Assembly (NCBI GenBank): GCA_036702975.1
Contig: DATNPX010000059.1
Coordinates: forward strand, 1 to 64,000
Origin: DATNPX01 sp036702975
GTDB taxonomy: Bacteria > Cyanobacteriota > Vampirovibrionia > Obscuribacterales > Obscuribacteraceae
DNA: 64,000 bases
Reading direction: 5' to 3'
Below, in pieces: positions 18,101 through 25,576 of the stretch. A program made the position numbers and the translations under genes. Within the stretch, counting starts at the first letter, position 1; every line of letters begins with the position of its first letter. The notes beneath the pieces are model-generated. The model saw nothing but the letters and a program-made list of their open reading frames with translations, did not search any database and was not told the DNA's origin.

Positions 18101-19006
18101 GCTATCACGCCCGTACAATTTCTCTGGAATCGCAAGGCCTTGTCGCCGATCTTTGTACCCAGCTATGAAGACACGGAGCGCGTCGGCAGTGGGCTGGTTC
18201 CGGTGCAAGTAGTTGAGGTCGTGAAGTAGTCCGCTCGCGCTTTGATAGCGATCATCTGGAGATTTTGCCAGAAGCTTCAATATGATCTCCGACAATTCTC
18301 CGGTTACTTCAGCGTTCATTTGACGGGGCGCAACCGGCGCTCGCGACAGATGCGCATGCACCAACTCCAGAGGATCATCCAGAACGAAAGGAGTCGAGCC
18401 AGTCAACATATGATAGTAAATCGCCCCCAGCGCGTAGAGGTCGCTTCGGCAATCGACCGAGCAATTCATTCGTCCAGTCTGCTCAGGCGAAATATAAGGC
18501 AGAGAGCCTTCGATGCGACCAGGTCTAACGACCGGGATCGCACCAGTATCCAGATGTCTTAAGGTAGCCTGGTCGAGATCGATCAAGGTGAAGGCACCAC
18601 TGGCGCTATCAACAACAATGTTATGCGGAGAGAGATCTCGATGTATCAAATTCGCAGCATGAATGCCTTGCAGAGTCTCAGCCAGATTTATCGCCAGTGG
18701 AAGAAACTGAGCACAGGACATTGGCCCTTTTTCGAGCAACGTTCCCAGCGTTTGCCTACCGGCATCGCTCATAACGAGAGCACCCTGAGTTTCATCTTGT
18801 TCAAAGGCGAGAACCTTCACAACACCTGGAAGGTCGAAATCGTTCAGCAAAAGATATTGATTTTCCAGGCGCTGTTTCTGAGAAATCGTAGGATTGAGCA
18901 ACGTCTTCAACACGACGCGCATGTCGTCGGTCACTCGAACTGCTCGATAGACCGCGTGTATCTTGCCAGAATAGATTTGATGAACGCCAGAATAGTTAGA
19001 GTGCAT
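12188..19006 (-). CDS. Giant Ser/Thr kinase - AAA ATPase - hybrid histidine kinase
   Basis: About 2270 residues. Order: Ser/Thr kinase domain (Lys34 in VVLKTL, HRDLSPHN at 122-129, DLD instead of DFG, SPEQ in the activation segment); AAA/NACHT-like ATPase with P-loop SGYSGVGKTAF near 330 and Walker B VVLFLDDLQWAE near 455; a long helical TPR-like region (~700-1290); GAF (~1320-1480); PAS/PAC (~1490-1610); coiled-coil; HisKA with His1623 in MSHEIRTPMN; HATPase with DTGIGM and GGTGLGLSIS; a degenerate receiver whose acidic pocket is lost; an intact receiver (EDHPTN, Asp2059 in LMDCQMPE); and HPt with AHRVKG (His2218). It therefore carries a complete internal phosphorelay plus a protein kinase. 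ATG at 19006 is preferred over the TTG at 19030. The cytoplasmic sensor input is unknown. Confidence 0.93.
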   Translation of the reverse strand: MHSNYSGVHQIYSGKIHAVYRAVRVTDDMRVVLKTLLNPTISQKQRLENQYLLLNDFDLPGVVKVLAFEQDETQGALVMSDAGRQTLGTLLEKGPMSCAQFLPLAINLAETLQGIHAANLIHRDLSPHNIVVDSASGAFTLIDLDQATLRHLDTGAIPVVRPGRIEGSLPYISPEQTGRMNCSVDCRSDLYALGAIYYHMLTGSTPFVLDDPLELVHAHLSRAPVAPRQMNAEVTGELSEIILKLLAKSPDDRYQSASGLLHDLNYLHRNQPTADALRVFIAGYKDRRQGLAIPEKLYGRDSQVNKLGYDFNHMIDQGRTQLLFVSGYSGVGKTAFVRWLYEPLAKERGFFLAGKFEQFRRDVPFAPFAQAFQELVQYLLTESEEQISYWKTALTDALGDGLALIAQAVPKIELLVGPQPEPPEFSFLDTKERFKIVFRKFIEVFARREHPVVLFLDDLQWAEVDALQLLRGLLDEGQGLHLLIICAFRDNEMSSDELYKQIADGIPRDAATIQEIVLPPLTPDELNLLIADALHCHETVAAPLAELVHQKTLGNPLFARAFLQTLYQEHLLEYDARKELWSWDLQKVRQQNFADNIVDLLLGKLRKLPETTRKMLHVAACLGNSGGLDYLWLLNENSREQTELALLPAVNEGLIHVTPDGYKFLHDRVQQAAYELVPRERRAYEHREIGLVMLANTSDEELWDKIFDIVSQYNLGSSLIESEELVTLARLNLIAGRKSLVNAAYASALQFFSNGLALIPDELSSTLHDLIFDLRVEKALCHRLIDRPEEAQKQFAEMLDYSNNNIEKASICRMLSEGCTDLWQHDQSVDWCVRGLKLLGIDIPVRPTRDQVDEEYHKVWENIGDREITDLADLPLMTDRQAEMAISVLQTLYMSAMAIDQNLFVFTSCLMVNISLTYGNCHASVLAYTQFGSLLPRIFDRYSEAQEFVELGRKLVHQRALSRFSSRMQFRISIIDFWTQSCRASAESMRVAYDMAMKASDMAYAAYCSAHMEVSSLFAGLSIPEFRQLQEQNASALSGAARELHMSIRDLCNRASSPLTSHLPQIKSGELEEEEFEHRVNLRTKTVSGLYYVILLRSQVFMGDYVNAIDTGNKAERFLWAHLTFSGEAQYWFYYPLALALRYHEVSQEQQIEYLAMMLSHQRQLKLWAERSPANFEDKYALLSAEIARVRGNHLDAQNYYERAINAARKNGLIHIEAFANELAGRYYLARGASTAANGYLVEARKCFALWGADKKVEQLESLYPILVPVEQTRTLDAVAVLKASQAIAKVTELDGLLETLMKVVIEAAGAESGALLLQSDNEMVVRAHSNGGNRIIVESVPLSNYALLPKSVINYVKRTLEVVVIDDVLHHNLFEKDSYFQFKQTRSVLCVAILKQARLMGVLYLENSLTPNVFTPERVELLQLLSAQIVTSLENNLLYDGLRKEIEERRLAEEAVRRSETFYRLTFDTAAVGKGHLDRSGHFVRVNQKLCEITGYSAEELKELTFMDITYPEDMPQSLDVFEMSHGLTRDVELRKRYIRKDGKVIWVQVNASVVPESFGEISHLSIIQDITEKVEAENALHVLNAELEQRVKERTAELGQAKEIAEAANRAKSEFVANMSHEIRTPMNAVIGLSDILSRTRLDADQADLVNTIQSSADALLDLINDILDFSKIEAGKLEFNPDNFDLLNLVETSVELLSDAARKKRITLMSFCDPHLPAIVCGDQARLRQVLLNLLSNANKFTADGEVFLRVFADAPENGRQMIHFVVSDTGIGMSEKTIQQLFKPFSQADGSITRRYGGTGLGLSISKCLVEGMGGTITVDSREGQGSTFLVSLPYGIVREAALPSASALDNKRLLLVTSAQSVRSTVQEYLSTWSVDCAIAASVSAAIEWLEKAKEDHQTIDAILLDSSPSQGLDVGSTLKAALLRLGFWNVPVIFMGSATHSEIGTRLPDYGFASYIAKPFKRARLFECLVQVLAPHAFRTTHTAAMSSFSAGPQSSPYEQMLVLVAEDHPTNRKLASLQLQELQCPAEFANNGREALDAVQRGDKNYSLILMDCQMPELDGFQATKAIREFEAPLNRHTIIVAMTAQSTSEDRDLCLSVGMDDFMTKPVTTRKLQSMLQKWVLNEPHLRSDSLVSPADLEQTSTSQPGDNADSDIVVVDSVKTKLTEWIEAFGEETAKDLMSEMLVGISDGLRTLETELNAGDFVAAKSTAHRVKGLCLNMEHGAELARALEKALAVSDERLARKIFGVLSQTVEACSKSHLRSSI
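12558..12595. repeat. Internal partner of the 38-base repeat
   Basis: Identical to window bases 1-38. Here it is coding: it specifies about 13 residues (SLVSPADLEQTST on the minus strand) in the linker between the second receiver and the HPt domain of the giant kinase, a region free to vary. Confidence 0.85.
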
Positions 19007-19243
19007 CAGAAGCTCGAACCAGCAATGCAATACAGAGGCAACGGATAATAAAAGTTTCCGCTATATCACGTGCGCACGCAAGTGCCGCAAGCATGCGATA
19101 TGACCCCCGAGCCACAAGTCGCCCCCGCAATCGTAGCCCCTAAGACTACTTTACGCCAGCTAGGGGATTAATTCATCACCAGGAAGATGTGGCACCCATC
19201 CCCCAATTGTGTAAATTTCCAAGAAACAGAGTTTTCCAGCAGA

Positions 19244-19906
19244 CTACTGTTTTGAGGTCTGGTCACCAGTTTTGCTGAACATCTTGCCACCATATTTCTT
19301 GATCCAATCAGAAGCATGACCGGCTAACTCGGCGGTCTGTGTCGTTCTTGTGGTTGACTCAGCAGGCTTGTTTACGCCCGCCTGATGGAGCGCCACGTCT
19401 GTGACGGCTCCGGTAAATGTGACGTGAGGCAAGCCGTGTCCAGCAACTTCGACGATTTTTCTTTGCTCAGGCGGCAACTGGCTGGCGATTGCCGAAGTGC
19501 CGACCCTGACAGCAATCTTGGTCGGTCCCAGAGCGGCTTGTTCACCGAGTGGCAAAGCTTCTTGGGCTGCTTTGGCATAGTTGCCCTTTCTAGCTGCGTC
19601 GACGGCTTTTAGGGCATGACCCTTATCTTCAATATAAAGAGTCTGGCCACTAGTTTTTACACTCTGAACGAGGTCACCCGTTCGTTTACTGTGCAGAATC
19701 TGTTGCCCAGTCGCTTCCGCCTGACTGGCAAGATGTTGGACTGTCTGGCTGTGGACCAGCTCTTTGCCCTTGTCGGCGATGCCGCCAAGTTTGCTTTTCA
19801 CTCCGTCTAGAAAGCCGGAATGATGAATGAGCCCCTTTGCTGGTGGCTGATCTTGTCCAGGCGTAGTCTGGGCTACGCTATCCGTAGTCTGAGGTCTGTC
19901 GCTCAT
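19244..19906 (-). CDS. Hypothetical protein, Ala/Gly/Lys-rich
   Basis: A 220-residue protein of no recognised family. The start ATG at 19906 follows a GGGG-containing site. There is no signal peptide; the N-terminus is hydrophilic (MSDRPQTTDSVAQTTPGQDQ). The middle consists of short amphipathic helices with repeated K-G / H-S-x-x-T elements (DKGKELVHSQTVQHLASQ, QQILHSKRTGDLVQSVK), then an Ala-rich part and a mildly hydrophobic Gly/Val segment (HGLPHVTFTGAVTDVALHQAG). Base composition is like its neighbours. It is followed at a distance of 237 bases by the giant kinase on the same strand, with no sign of an operon. Confidence 0.6.
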   Translation of the reverse strand: MSDRPQTTDSVAQTTPGQDQPPAKGLIHHSGFLDGVKSKLGGIADKGKELVHSQTVQHLASQAEATGQQILHSKRTGDLVQSVKTSGQTLYIEDKGHALKAVDAARKGNYAKAAQEALPLGEQAALGPTKIAVRVGTSAIASQLPPEQRKIVEVAGHGLPHVTFTGAVTDVALHQAGVNKPAESTTRTTQTAELAGHASDWIKKYGGKMFSKTGDQTSKQ

Positions 19907-20014
19907 ATTTTCCCCGATAAACAGCGGCAGTAAATGATGAACTGAGATTAAGGAACAATCTCAGAATTGTCAAGGAGGAAAACCGGCGGGGGATGTTTTG
20001 GCGTTTATATTTGG

Positions 20015-20377
20015 TTAGTCGTCGTCGCCATTTTCACCATCGTGACCGTTTTCGTGGTGACTGTGGGCGAAATGCTTTGCGAATTCATCATTGCTATCCG
20101 GCTGCGGGCGCAGGTTGACAAAGACCTTCTTTGAATAGACATAACCAATAACGGCTCCGTGACCGTCCCGAAGCAGATTCTTCTCGTAGTCGCTGTCTAA
20201 GGCTGCAAGCACCTGCAGGCGCTGAGCGACAGTCAGTTTGCCTAATTCGCTTGATGTATAGTCGATCAAGCGCTCTGCGGCAATAGCACCACCTGGTTTG
20301 GAGATATTTGTATCAGCCATCTCCAACAGTTTTGCCATGCTTCGAGCTTGAGTTTTAACGTCAAATTTTGCATTCAT
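20015..20377 (-). CDS. Hypothetical small protein with His/Asp-rich tail
   Basis: A 120-residue protein of unknown family. The first ~90 residues look like a compact helical domain (KTQARSMAKLLEMADTNIS, AAERLIDYTSSELGKLTV). The C-terminus is rich in His, Asp, Glu and Asn (KHFAHSHHENGHDGENGDDD), which could bind metal ions. No signal peptide or membrane segment. It is preceded on its own strand by an unusual ~75-base A/C leader with almost no G. Confidence 0.6.
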   Translation of the reverse strand: MNAKFDVKTQARSMAKLLEMADTNISKPGGAIAAERLIDYTSSELGKLTVAQRLQVLAALDSDYEKNLLRDGHGAVIGYVYSKKVFVNLRPQPDSNDEFAKHFAHSHHENGHDGENGDDD

Positions 20378-20451
20378 TTTTTGCTTCTTCTTTGTTGTTT
20401 TTGTTTGTTTTTTTTTGTTTGTTTTCTTTGTTGTTTTTTTTTGTTTTTTTG
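20378..20451 (-). other. A-rich, G-poor leader upstream of the 20015-20377 gene
   Basis: On the plus strand this is a run of T with scattered G (units such as TTTG, TTGTT); on the coding strand it reads as A with single C residues, with the only G's in AAAGAAGAAG near the start codon. As RNA it would be unstructured. It may act as a translation enhancer (A-rich, S1-type binding) or simply be a low-complexity expansion. Confidence 0.5.
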
Positions 20452-20565
20452 TCGTGTTCTATGTTACTGCTTGATTTTCGCGCTACCAGATTTCTTTATT
20501 AGACGAACTTACGCTTGCTGGATCTAGGAATCGTAACACATGACCGGAGCATCCTAGCCATCGAA

Positions 20566-21258
20566 TCAGCTGTGCAGCCCGAGCGCCTTACGCAAAATGG
20601 GCACCCAGGCATCATAGCCAGCTCGAGTCATGTGCAGGTTGTCGGGACCGAAAAGATCGGCGCGCAAGGCACCACTTTTATCATGCATCACCGGTGTTAC
20701 ATCTATATAGTGGAGATAGGAATTTTTCGCGACATAGGCTTTAACCAGATTGTTACCGGCATCGAAGACAGGCGAAAGCCGCAGGCGACAGGGCGCAACA
20801 CTGAGCGAAATGAAATAGATTTGTGTATCGGGTAGGCTTCTATGAACCTTCTCGGCAAAAGAGCGGAAGTCGTCCAGCACCTGCTGCGCTGAATGACCTG
20901 CGGCAATGTCATTCGTTCCCGCATAAAATACTATGCGCGAAGGTTTGTAGTTAATAACGATTCTGTCTATATAGTGATTAATGTCTGGAATGGTTGAGCC
21001 GCCGAAGCCCCGATTAACAGCGTGGCAATCTTGAAACTCCGACTCTAACGTTGTCCACCGCGTGAAAGTGGAGCTGCCGACAAAAAGAGTCGAGCCGGCA
21101 GGGGGTGGAGACTCTTTGTCTTTGCCTTCAAATTGCCTGACCGAAATCTCCCAGAGATCGCGCGCTTGAACGGGCGCTCCTGCAAATGCGAAAGAACTCA
21201 ATAGCACAAGTGCAGCAAAGGCGAGACTTGCCAGCCTTCTCGGAACGCCCGACCTCAT
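20566..21258 (-). CDS. Exported SGNH/GDSL-type hydrolase
   Basis: A 230-residue protein with a signal peptide (FAALVLLSSFAFAGAPVQA) and the SGNH hydrolase fold. Block I is LFVGSSTFTRW, with the nucleophile Ser in G-S-S-T; block II Gly is in NRGFGGSTI; block III is FYAGTNDIAAGHS; block V is FGPDNLHMTRAGY with the Asp-x-x-His pair. The GSS variant of block I and the NRGFGGS block are typical of GDSL-like esterases acting on acyl or acetyl groups. Likely periplasmic. Its start overlaps the glutathione peroxidase stop by four bases, so the two are probably translated together. Confidence 0.85.
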   Translation of the reverse strand: MRSGVPRRLASLAFAALVLLSSFAFAGAPVQARDLWEISVRQFEGKDKESPPPAGSTLFVGSSTFTRWTTLESEFQDCHAVNRGFGGSTIPDINHYIDRIVINYKPSRIVFYAGTNDIAAGHSAQQVLDDFRSFAEKVHRSLPDTQIYFISLSVAPCRLRLSPVFDAGNNLVKAYVAKNSYLHYIDVTPVMHDKSGALRADLFGPDNLHMTRAGYDAWVPILRKALGLHS

Positions 21259-21743
21259 TTGAGCATATCCTCGATATCTTGCTTCAACTCCGCTGGTGTC
21301 ACATTCGGTGCATAACGCTTAATCTCACGACCGGTGCGATCGACTAGAAACTTAGTGAAGTTCCACTTTATGTCGGGAACAAGCAAACCGGGAGATTTCT
21401 TTTTTAGATAGTCGAAGAGCGGATGTGCGTGGGGTCCGTTTACTTCGATCTTCTCAAACATCTGAAAATCCACACCATAGTTGCGCTGACAAAATGAGCC
21501 TATCTCAGCATTGTCTCCTGGGTCTTGGTTGCCGAATTGATTACAGGGAAATCCAAGCACCCGCAGACCACGCGCCGAATATTCTTTATGCAGCGTTTCC
21601 AGCCCCTCGAATTGCGGCGTGAACCCACACTTGCTGGCGGTGTTCACAATCAATAGAACGTCGCCCTTGTACTTATCCAACTTGATTTCGCTGCCGTCCA
21701 AAGCTTTTGCAGCATAGCTATAGACTTCATTTTCGCTCATCAT
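21255..21743 (-). CDS. Glutathione peroxidase-family thiol peroxidase
   Basis: A 162-residue cytoplasmic protein of the glutathione peroxidase family, reducing H2O2 or organic peroxides, in bacteria usually with thioredoxin. Seen: NTASKCGFTPQFEGLETLH with the catalytic residue as Cys rather than selenocysteine, the second motif LGFPCNQFGNQDPG containing the possible resolving Cys and active-site Gln, and the conserved WNFTKFLVDR near the C-terminus with the active-site Trp. Two ATGs in a row follow AGGAGA. First gene of a two-gene operon with the SGNH hydrolase. Length is normal. Confidence 0.92.
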   Translation of the reverse strand: MMSENEVYSYAAKALDGSEIKLDKYKGDVLLIVNTASKCGFTPQFEGLETLHKEYSARGLRVLGFPCNQFGNQDPGDNAEIGSFCQRNYGVDFQMFEKIEVNGPHAHPLFDYLKKKSPGLLVPDIKWNFTKFLVDRTGREIKRYAPNVTPAELKQDIEDMLK

Positions 21744-21909
21744 CTTCTCCTGCTTTTATTCTTGCCGCCAAGACTATTTGATTTACAAGGCTTTTGAGGA
21801 ACAGTCGAAGCCTTTCAATGACAGAACAACAACAACAAACAATTCTATCGGGCTCACATAGATTTCACGTTGCTGGAACTAGAATTCTTCACTACTGGGA
21901 GGAGCGCCA

Positions 21910-22440
21910 ATGGCTTTAGCGGTCGAACATCTGAGCACGGTGCCAAAATTTAATTTGCTGAACGGCAAACCGGCGGTCGAACACAAGCCCCAAAAGGCGC
22001 TTGTCAACAGCAATAGGGCTCTCGATTGGATGGCGTCCCAGATAGCCGTGATTATCGGTTTCGAGGACGGACGTATATCTGATCAAGAACTAGAAGGAGA
22101 TGCACTTGCATTCGCTGGGGAGCGCTGTGAAAAAAGTGATACCAAATTCGATTTCCTGCATAGAGTTGGTGATAGACTAAGTGCGCTGCGACCTGACCGA
22201 AAGAGTCGATTAGATATAGACGAAAGCCTTGAAGCGGTCTGGCTCCCAAAAGATTTATTCAGCCTATTGGGTGGCGAAGTGTTCGACATAGATCCACAAG
22301 ATGACAACAAAATCGAAGCGAAAGCGTCAGTGCGCGAACGCCGCGCCGATAATACACCAAAGACGGAAGCAGAAGATCAACGGCAGCAAGAATTGGCGGC
22401 TGCCTTACGCTGGGTGACATCAGTAACATTACCTTATTAG
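21910..22440 (+). CDS. Hypothetical protein
   Basis: A 176-residue hydrophilic protein of no recognised family. Strong ribosome binding site (GGGAGGAG) six bases before the ATG. No signal peptide or membrane helix. There is a helical middle (ALDWMASQIAVIIGFEDGRISDQELEG) and a charged, Gln/Glu-rich C-terminus. It is separated by five bases from the thermonuclease gene that follows, so the two are probably one transcript. Confidence 0.7.
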   Translation: MALAVEHLSTVPKFNLLNGKPAVEHKPQKALVNSNRALDWMASQIAVIIGFEDGRISDQELEGDALAFAGERCEKSDTKFDFLHRVGDRLSALRPDRKSRLDIDESLEAVWLPKDLFSLLGGEVFDIDPQDDNKIEAKASVRERRADNTPKTEAEDQRQQELAAALRWVTSVTLPY

Positions 22441-22445
22441 CACCA

Positions 22446-23006
22446 GTGAAGTTGATGAAGGCGAGACGGAGATTTTTTGGACTGCGCGCCGTCTCACCGA
22501 AACTTGTTCTTGGTCTTTCGCTCTGCTTAGGAAGCGTCGCTTTAAACCTAGCGGCCTGGGCGGACATCTACTCAGCTAAAGTCGTTTCTGTGGTCGACGG
22601 CGATACAATTTACGTGATGCACAATGGTGTGCGCGAGAAGGTTATTCTCTTCGGTGTCGATTGCCCTGAACTGGGACAAGATTTCGGGCAAGAAGCAAAG
22701 AAATTCACAGATGACGCATGTTACGGCAAAGAAGTCGGCGTCGAGGTGCACGGTCAAGATTCAAAAGGCAGAACCATAGGCGATGTCCTACTCCCCAGCG
22801 GAGAGAACCTTAACCGCTTGTTGGTCAAACAAGGTCTGGCATGGTGGAGCGACAAATACGCACCGAAAGATACGACTTTGAAACAGTTACATGAAAGCGC
22901 GAAAACGTCCCAAACAGGGTTGTGGTCTGCACCAAATCCAATACCACCATGGATTTTCAGAAATGGTCAGCGCGGCGTGCAAGCGACTGTAGTGCCAAAG
23001 CAATAA
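22446..23006 (+). CDS. Exported thermonuclease (SNase-like)
   Basis: A 186-residue protein with an N-terminal signal segment (LVLGLSLCLGSVALNLAAWA) followed by a staphylococcal-nuclease domain. Seen: AKVVSVVDGDTIYV with the calcium-binding Asp, ILFGVDCPELGQDFGQEAKKF (the Arg of the usual R-L-x-G-I-D is missing, being I-L-F-G-V-D), QDSKGRTIGDVLL with the catalytic Arg, and NRLLVKQGLAWW. The expected second catalytic Glu/Arg are present, the first Arg is not obvious. It would degrade nucleic acid in the periplasm or outside the cell. Start is GTG at 22446 or ATG at 22455, neither with a clear ribosome site. Confidence 0.88.
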   Translation: MKLMKARRRFFGLRAVSPKLVLGLSLCLGSVALNLAAWADIYSAKVVSVVDGDTIYVMHNGVREKVILFGVDCPELGQDFGQEAKKFTDDACYGKEVGVEVHGQDSKGRTIGDVLLPSGENLNRLLVKQGLAWWSDKYAPKDTTLKQLHESAKTSQTGLWSAPNPIPPWIFRNGQRGVQATVVPKQ

Positions 23007-23061
23007 GATTGCGAAAATTTGATGTCGCGAGGTGCCTGGTGCAAGGTGGAAGCCCAGCTCA

Positions 23062-23910
23062 TTACGCTTCCATTTTTTCGCGCACAGTCTGACCGCTAGC
23101 TTCTTCATAAGCGAGGGGCATTTCGCCTTTTGCAATCAAAGCGGCACGGATGCCGAAGTCGTAAATGCAAATTCCGACAACAGCTCCAATAATAGGAGCC
23201 ACTATAGGCACCCACCAATAGCCCCCGTCGTCTGTAAAAGGCGCATTCCCCCAACCGCCAAAGCAAGCCAATAAGCGCGGACCAAGATCGCGAGCAGGGT
23301 TTATGGCATATCCGGCCATGGTACCAAAACTCTGACCGATGACGACAACAATTAAACCGACGATGAAAGGTCCAAGGTTGGCAACTGCTGCATTGTTTCG
23401 TGTGTCGGTAACAGCACGAATCAAAAAAAGCAAGAGCGCCGTGCCTAGCAACTGATCGATGAATCCACTTGCAAGATCGATCCTTGGATGCGTGAAAAAG
23501 ATTCCGTCCATACTCAACTTGGCGAGATTCGCATCAGCAAACTTTCCCGCAGCAACTAGCTCCTGCGCGTGTTTGTCGATCAACTTAGAGTAGTCGAGAA
23601 GCACCAACGCGGCGCCGCAAAAGGCACCAGCAAGCTGCGCAAGAGCGTAAGGGAGCACTTTTACCCAAGGAACATCTTTGCGAACAGCCAGCGCGACAGT
23701 AACAGCAGGATTCAGATGTGCACCACTCAAACCGCCGGCGACGTAAATCCCCATCGTCACCGCTAAACCCCAGGCGATCGTGATCATAAGAAAGTCTGCA
23801 TTGCCGCCGGCAACTACGGCGGCGACAACGCCGTCACCAAGAGCTATAAGCACGAGTGTGCCGAGAAACTCTGCGAGCAATTCACCCATGAGAGAATTTC
23901 TGTTCACCAC
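23062..23910 (-). CDS. MIP-family channel, glycerol facilitator type
   Basis: A 282-residue aquaporin/glycerol-facilitator family membrane protein with six predicted helices and the two half-helix signatures: SGAHLNPAVTVALA (first NPA) and GYAINPARDLGPRL (second NPA followed by Arg-Asp). The Asp after the second NPAR is characteristic of glycerol-conducting members (GlpF). It probably moves glycerol and other small polyols across the inner membrane. No glpK or glpD gene lies nearby. GTG start at 23910, with an alternative ATG at 23889. Confidence 0.92.
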   Translation of the reverse strand: MVNRNSLMGELLAEFLGTLVLIALGDGVVAAVVAGGNADFLMITIAWGLAVTMGIYVAGGLSGAHLNPAVTVALAVRKDVPWVKVLPYALAQLAGAFCGAALVLLDYSKLIDKHAQELVAAGKFADANLAKLSMDGIFFTHPRIDLASGFIDQLLGTALLLFLIRAVTDTRNNAAVANLGPFIVGLIVVVIGQSFGTMAGYAINPARDLGPRLLACFGGWGNAPFTDDGGYWWVPIVAPIIGAVVGICIYDFGIRAALIAKGEMPLAYEEASGQTVREKMEA

Positions 23911-23966
23911 TCGGCAACCTCACCAGACGTTTTATCGTCAGTATAGTTTAGCCGAGTCTCGCCGAT

Positions 23967-25388
23967 TTATTCTTCCGGCGCTTCGATGGTGGCTTTGATT
24001 CGCCCTGAGTCAACGGCTTTGACAAGTAGAGCGTGGTCTCTTTCGGTCTGATCAGAATAGGCGATGGAGAATTCGCCAATCGCTTCGTCAAACCCAGTGT
24101 GGCTGCCTAGATAACCTCTTATGACCGCGGCGTCGCCAGAGCGCGCATGTGCTCGGGCGAGCACTGAGCCCATAGTATGCGCGATCTCAACAAAATGCGA
24201 ACCTTCCCAAGTCTCTGTGTCTGCCTTGATTTTGGTATCGCGAAGTTGGCGCAGGTAGAACTGCTTGCCATCATCGAACTCCGTCCAGCCAAGAAAAATG
24301 TCGCTCGCGGATTGCACAATGCGCTGTCCGGCCACCACTCGCTGACCGTGATTGTCAAACTCACTCTTGCCGGCGTATGGCTCGAGAACCGACTCACGAG
24401 CCTCCTTAAGCTGCAGAACGAGGGGCTCGTTATCGGGCGCCATCATCAAAATAATCGCGCACATTGTTCCAACACTACCGATTCCTACAACTTTAATTGC
24501 GAAGTCAGCTAGCTTGTAGCGAGATAGCAAACGTCCGCGGTCTTCTTGCATGGTCTTCTTGTACTTTTCCAGGGCGCGCAAAACCTGGTCACGAAAAGCC
24601 TCTTCATCTTCCACCGGCAAATGATAAACGGTTGGCGGAGAGTCTTTGAAGACGTAACTACCATTCATTTGTTCAGTCATTTTTGGAAAGTAGTAGTCCT
24701 GAATTGTGCGACGCATTGCTTTCGTGAACGCCTTGTTGTGCCTCTTTTGCAGCTCAACATCTGTTGTGGACTCAACAAAGTTCTGCCAATTCACGTTCGC
24801 ATACCAAATATCCAAAATGCTCATTCTCGCGAATTCGCCCATACGTTCGCGATAAGCGCGAGCGACGGCTTGAGCAGCCTCCGCCTCGTACTTAGGCTTT
24901 ACATTGTTATGGCGAATAGCAAGAACGAAGCTCGCAGCAAGTCGCTTAACGTCCCACTCCCAGGGCGCCGGCAGTGTTTCATCGAAATCATTGATATCAA
25001 AAATGACGTTGCGCTCCGGGGTGGCAAAAGCGCCGAAGTTCTGGAGATGACAGTCGCCGCAGGCTTGCACTTTCACATCCATTTTCGGCGTACTTGCTAG
25101 ATCGGCTGCCATAATCGAGGCGGCGCCGCGATAAAACGTGAAGGGAGACTGCAACATCCGGCCGTATCGCAGCGGAGACAGGCTTTCGATTCGGCCGACA
25201 TTGGACTCTTCAAGAATGGTTATCGGATCACGCCTACCGGCAGGGGCTTCCCATTTCGAATGCAGTGCGTGAGGCAAAGCTTCACGCTGCGCCCGGCCCC
25301 TGAACCGCCGGTCGTCTCTTGGCGAAAGCGTATTGTCGTGCAGCATCGCCGAACTCTTTTTTTCCGATTTATCGCCTTCTTCTGCCAC
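23967..25388 (-). CDS. DUF2252 family protein (copy 2)
   Basis: A 473-residue DUF2252 protein, paralogous to 10546-12036 over its whole length. Shared blocks: LSPLRYGRMLQSPFTFYRGA, QACGDCHLQNFGAFATPER, FDINDFDETLPAPWEWDVKR, ARAHARSGDAAVIRGYLG. The frame is open to 25625, but the GTG at 25388 is preceded by AAGGAGG at ideal spacing and the residues before it do not match the paralogue, so it is chosen; this also removes an overlap with the gene at 25577. Role unknown; the kinase-like C-G-D-x-H-x-x-N and N-D-F-D-E blocks suggest a phosphotransferase-like fold (inference). Confidence 0.9.
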   Translation of the reverse strand: MAEEGDKSEKKSSAMLHDNTLSPRDDRRFRGRAQREALPHALHSKWEAPAGRRDPITILEESNVGRIESLSPLRYGRMLQSPFTFYRGAASIMAADLASTPKMDVKVQACGDCHLQNFGAFATPERNVIFDINDFDETLPAPWEWDVKRLAASFVLAIRHNNVKPKYEAEAAQAVARAYRERMGEFARMSILDIWYANVNWQNFVESTTDVELQKRHNKAFTKAMRRTIQDYYFPKMTEQMNGSYVFKDSPPTVYHLPVEDEEAFRDQVLRALEKYKKTMQEDRGRLLSRYKLADFAIKVVGIGSVGTMCAIILMMAPDNEPLVLQLKEARESVLEPYAGKSEFDNHGQRVVAGQRIVQSASDIFLGWTEFDDGKQFYLRQLRDTKIKADTETWEGSHFVEIAHTMGSVLARAHARSGDAAVIRGYLGSHTGFDEAIGEFSIAYSDQTERDHALLVKAVDSGRIKATIEAPEE

Positions 25389-25576
25389 GCCAGCCTCCTT
25401 AGATATTTCTATGATCTTAGTACCCTCGGCAAAAGGTTTCCAGTCGAGGAAATTGGCATTTCGGCGCAGCCTATTTGTCGGCTGAGCGGAGGTCCTGAGC
25501 GGCCAGTTCCTTGTTTCCCATGAGCGAGTAAACTTCTGCGCGCTGTCTTCACTTTTATTTTTCCGGCAGAATAAAA

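Noticed and set aside
19031..19243. Weak inverted repeats upstream of the giant kinase
   Set aside because: Short, interrupted stems with no promoter elements at a sensible distance.
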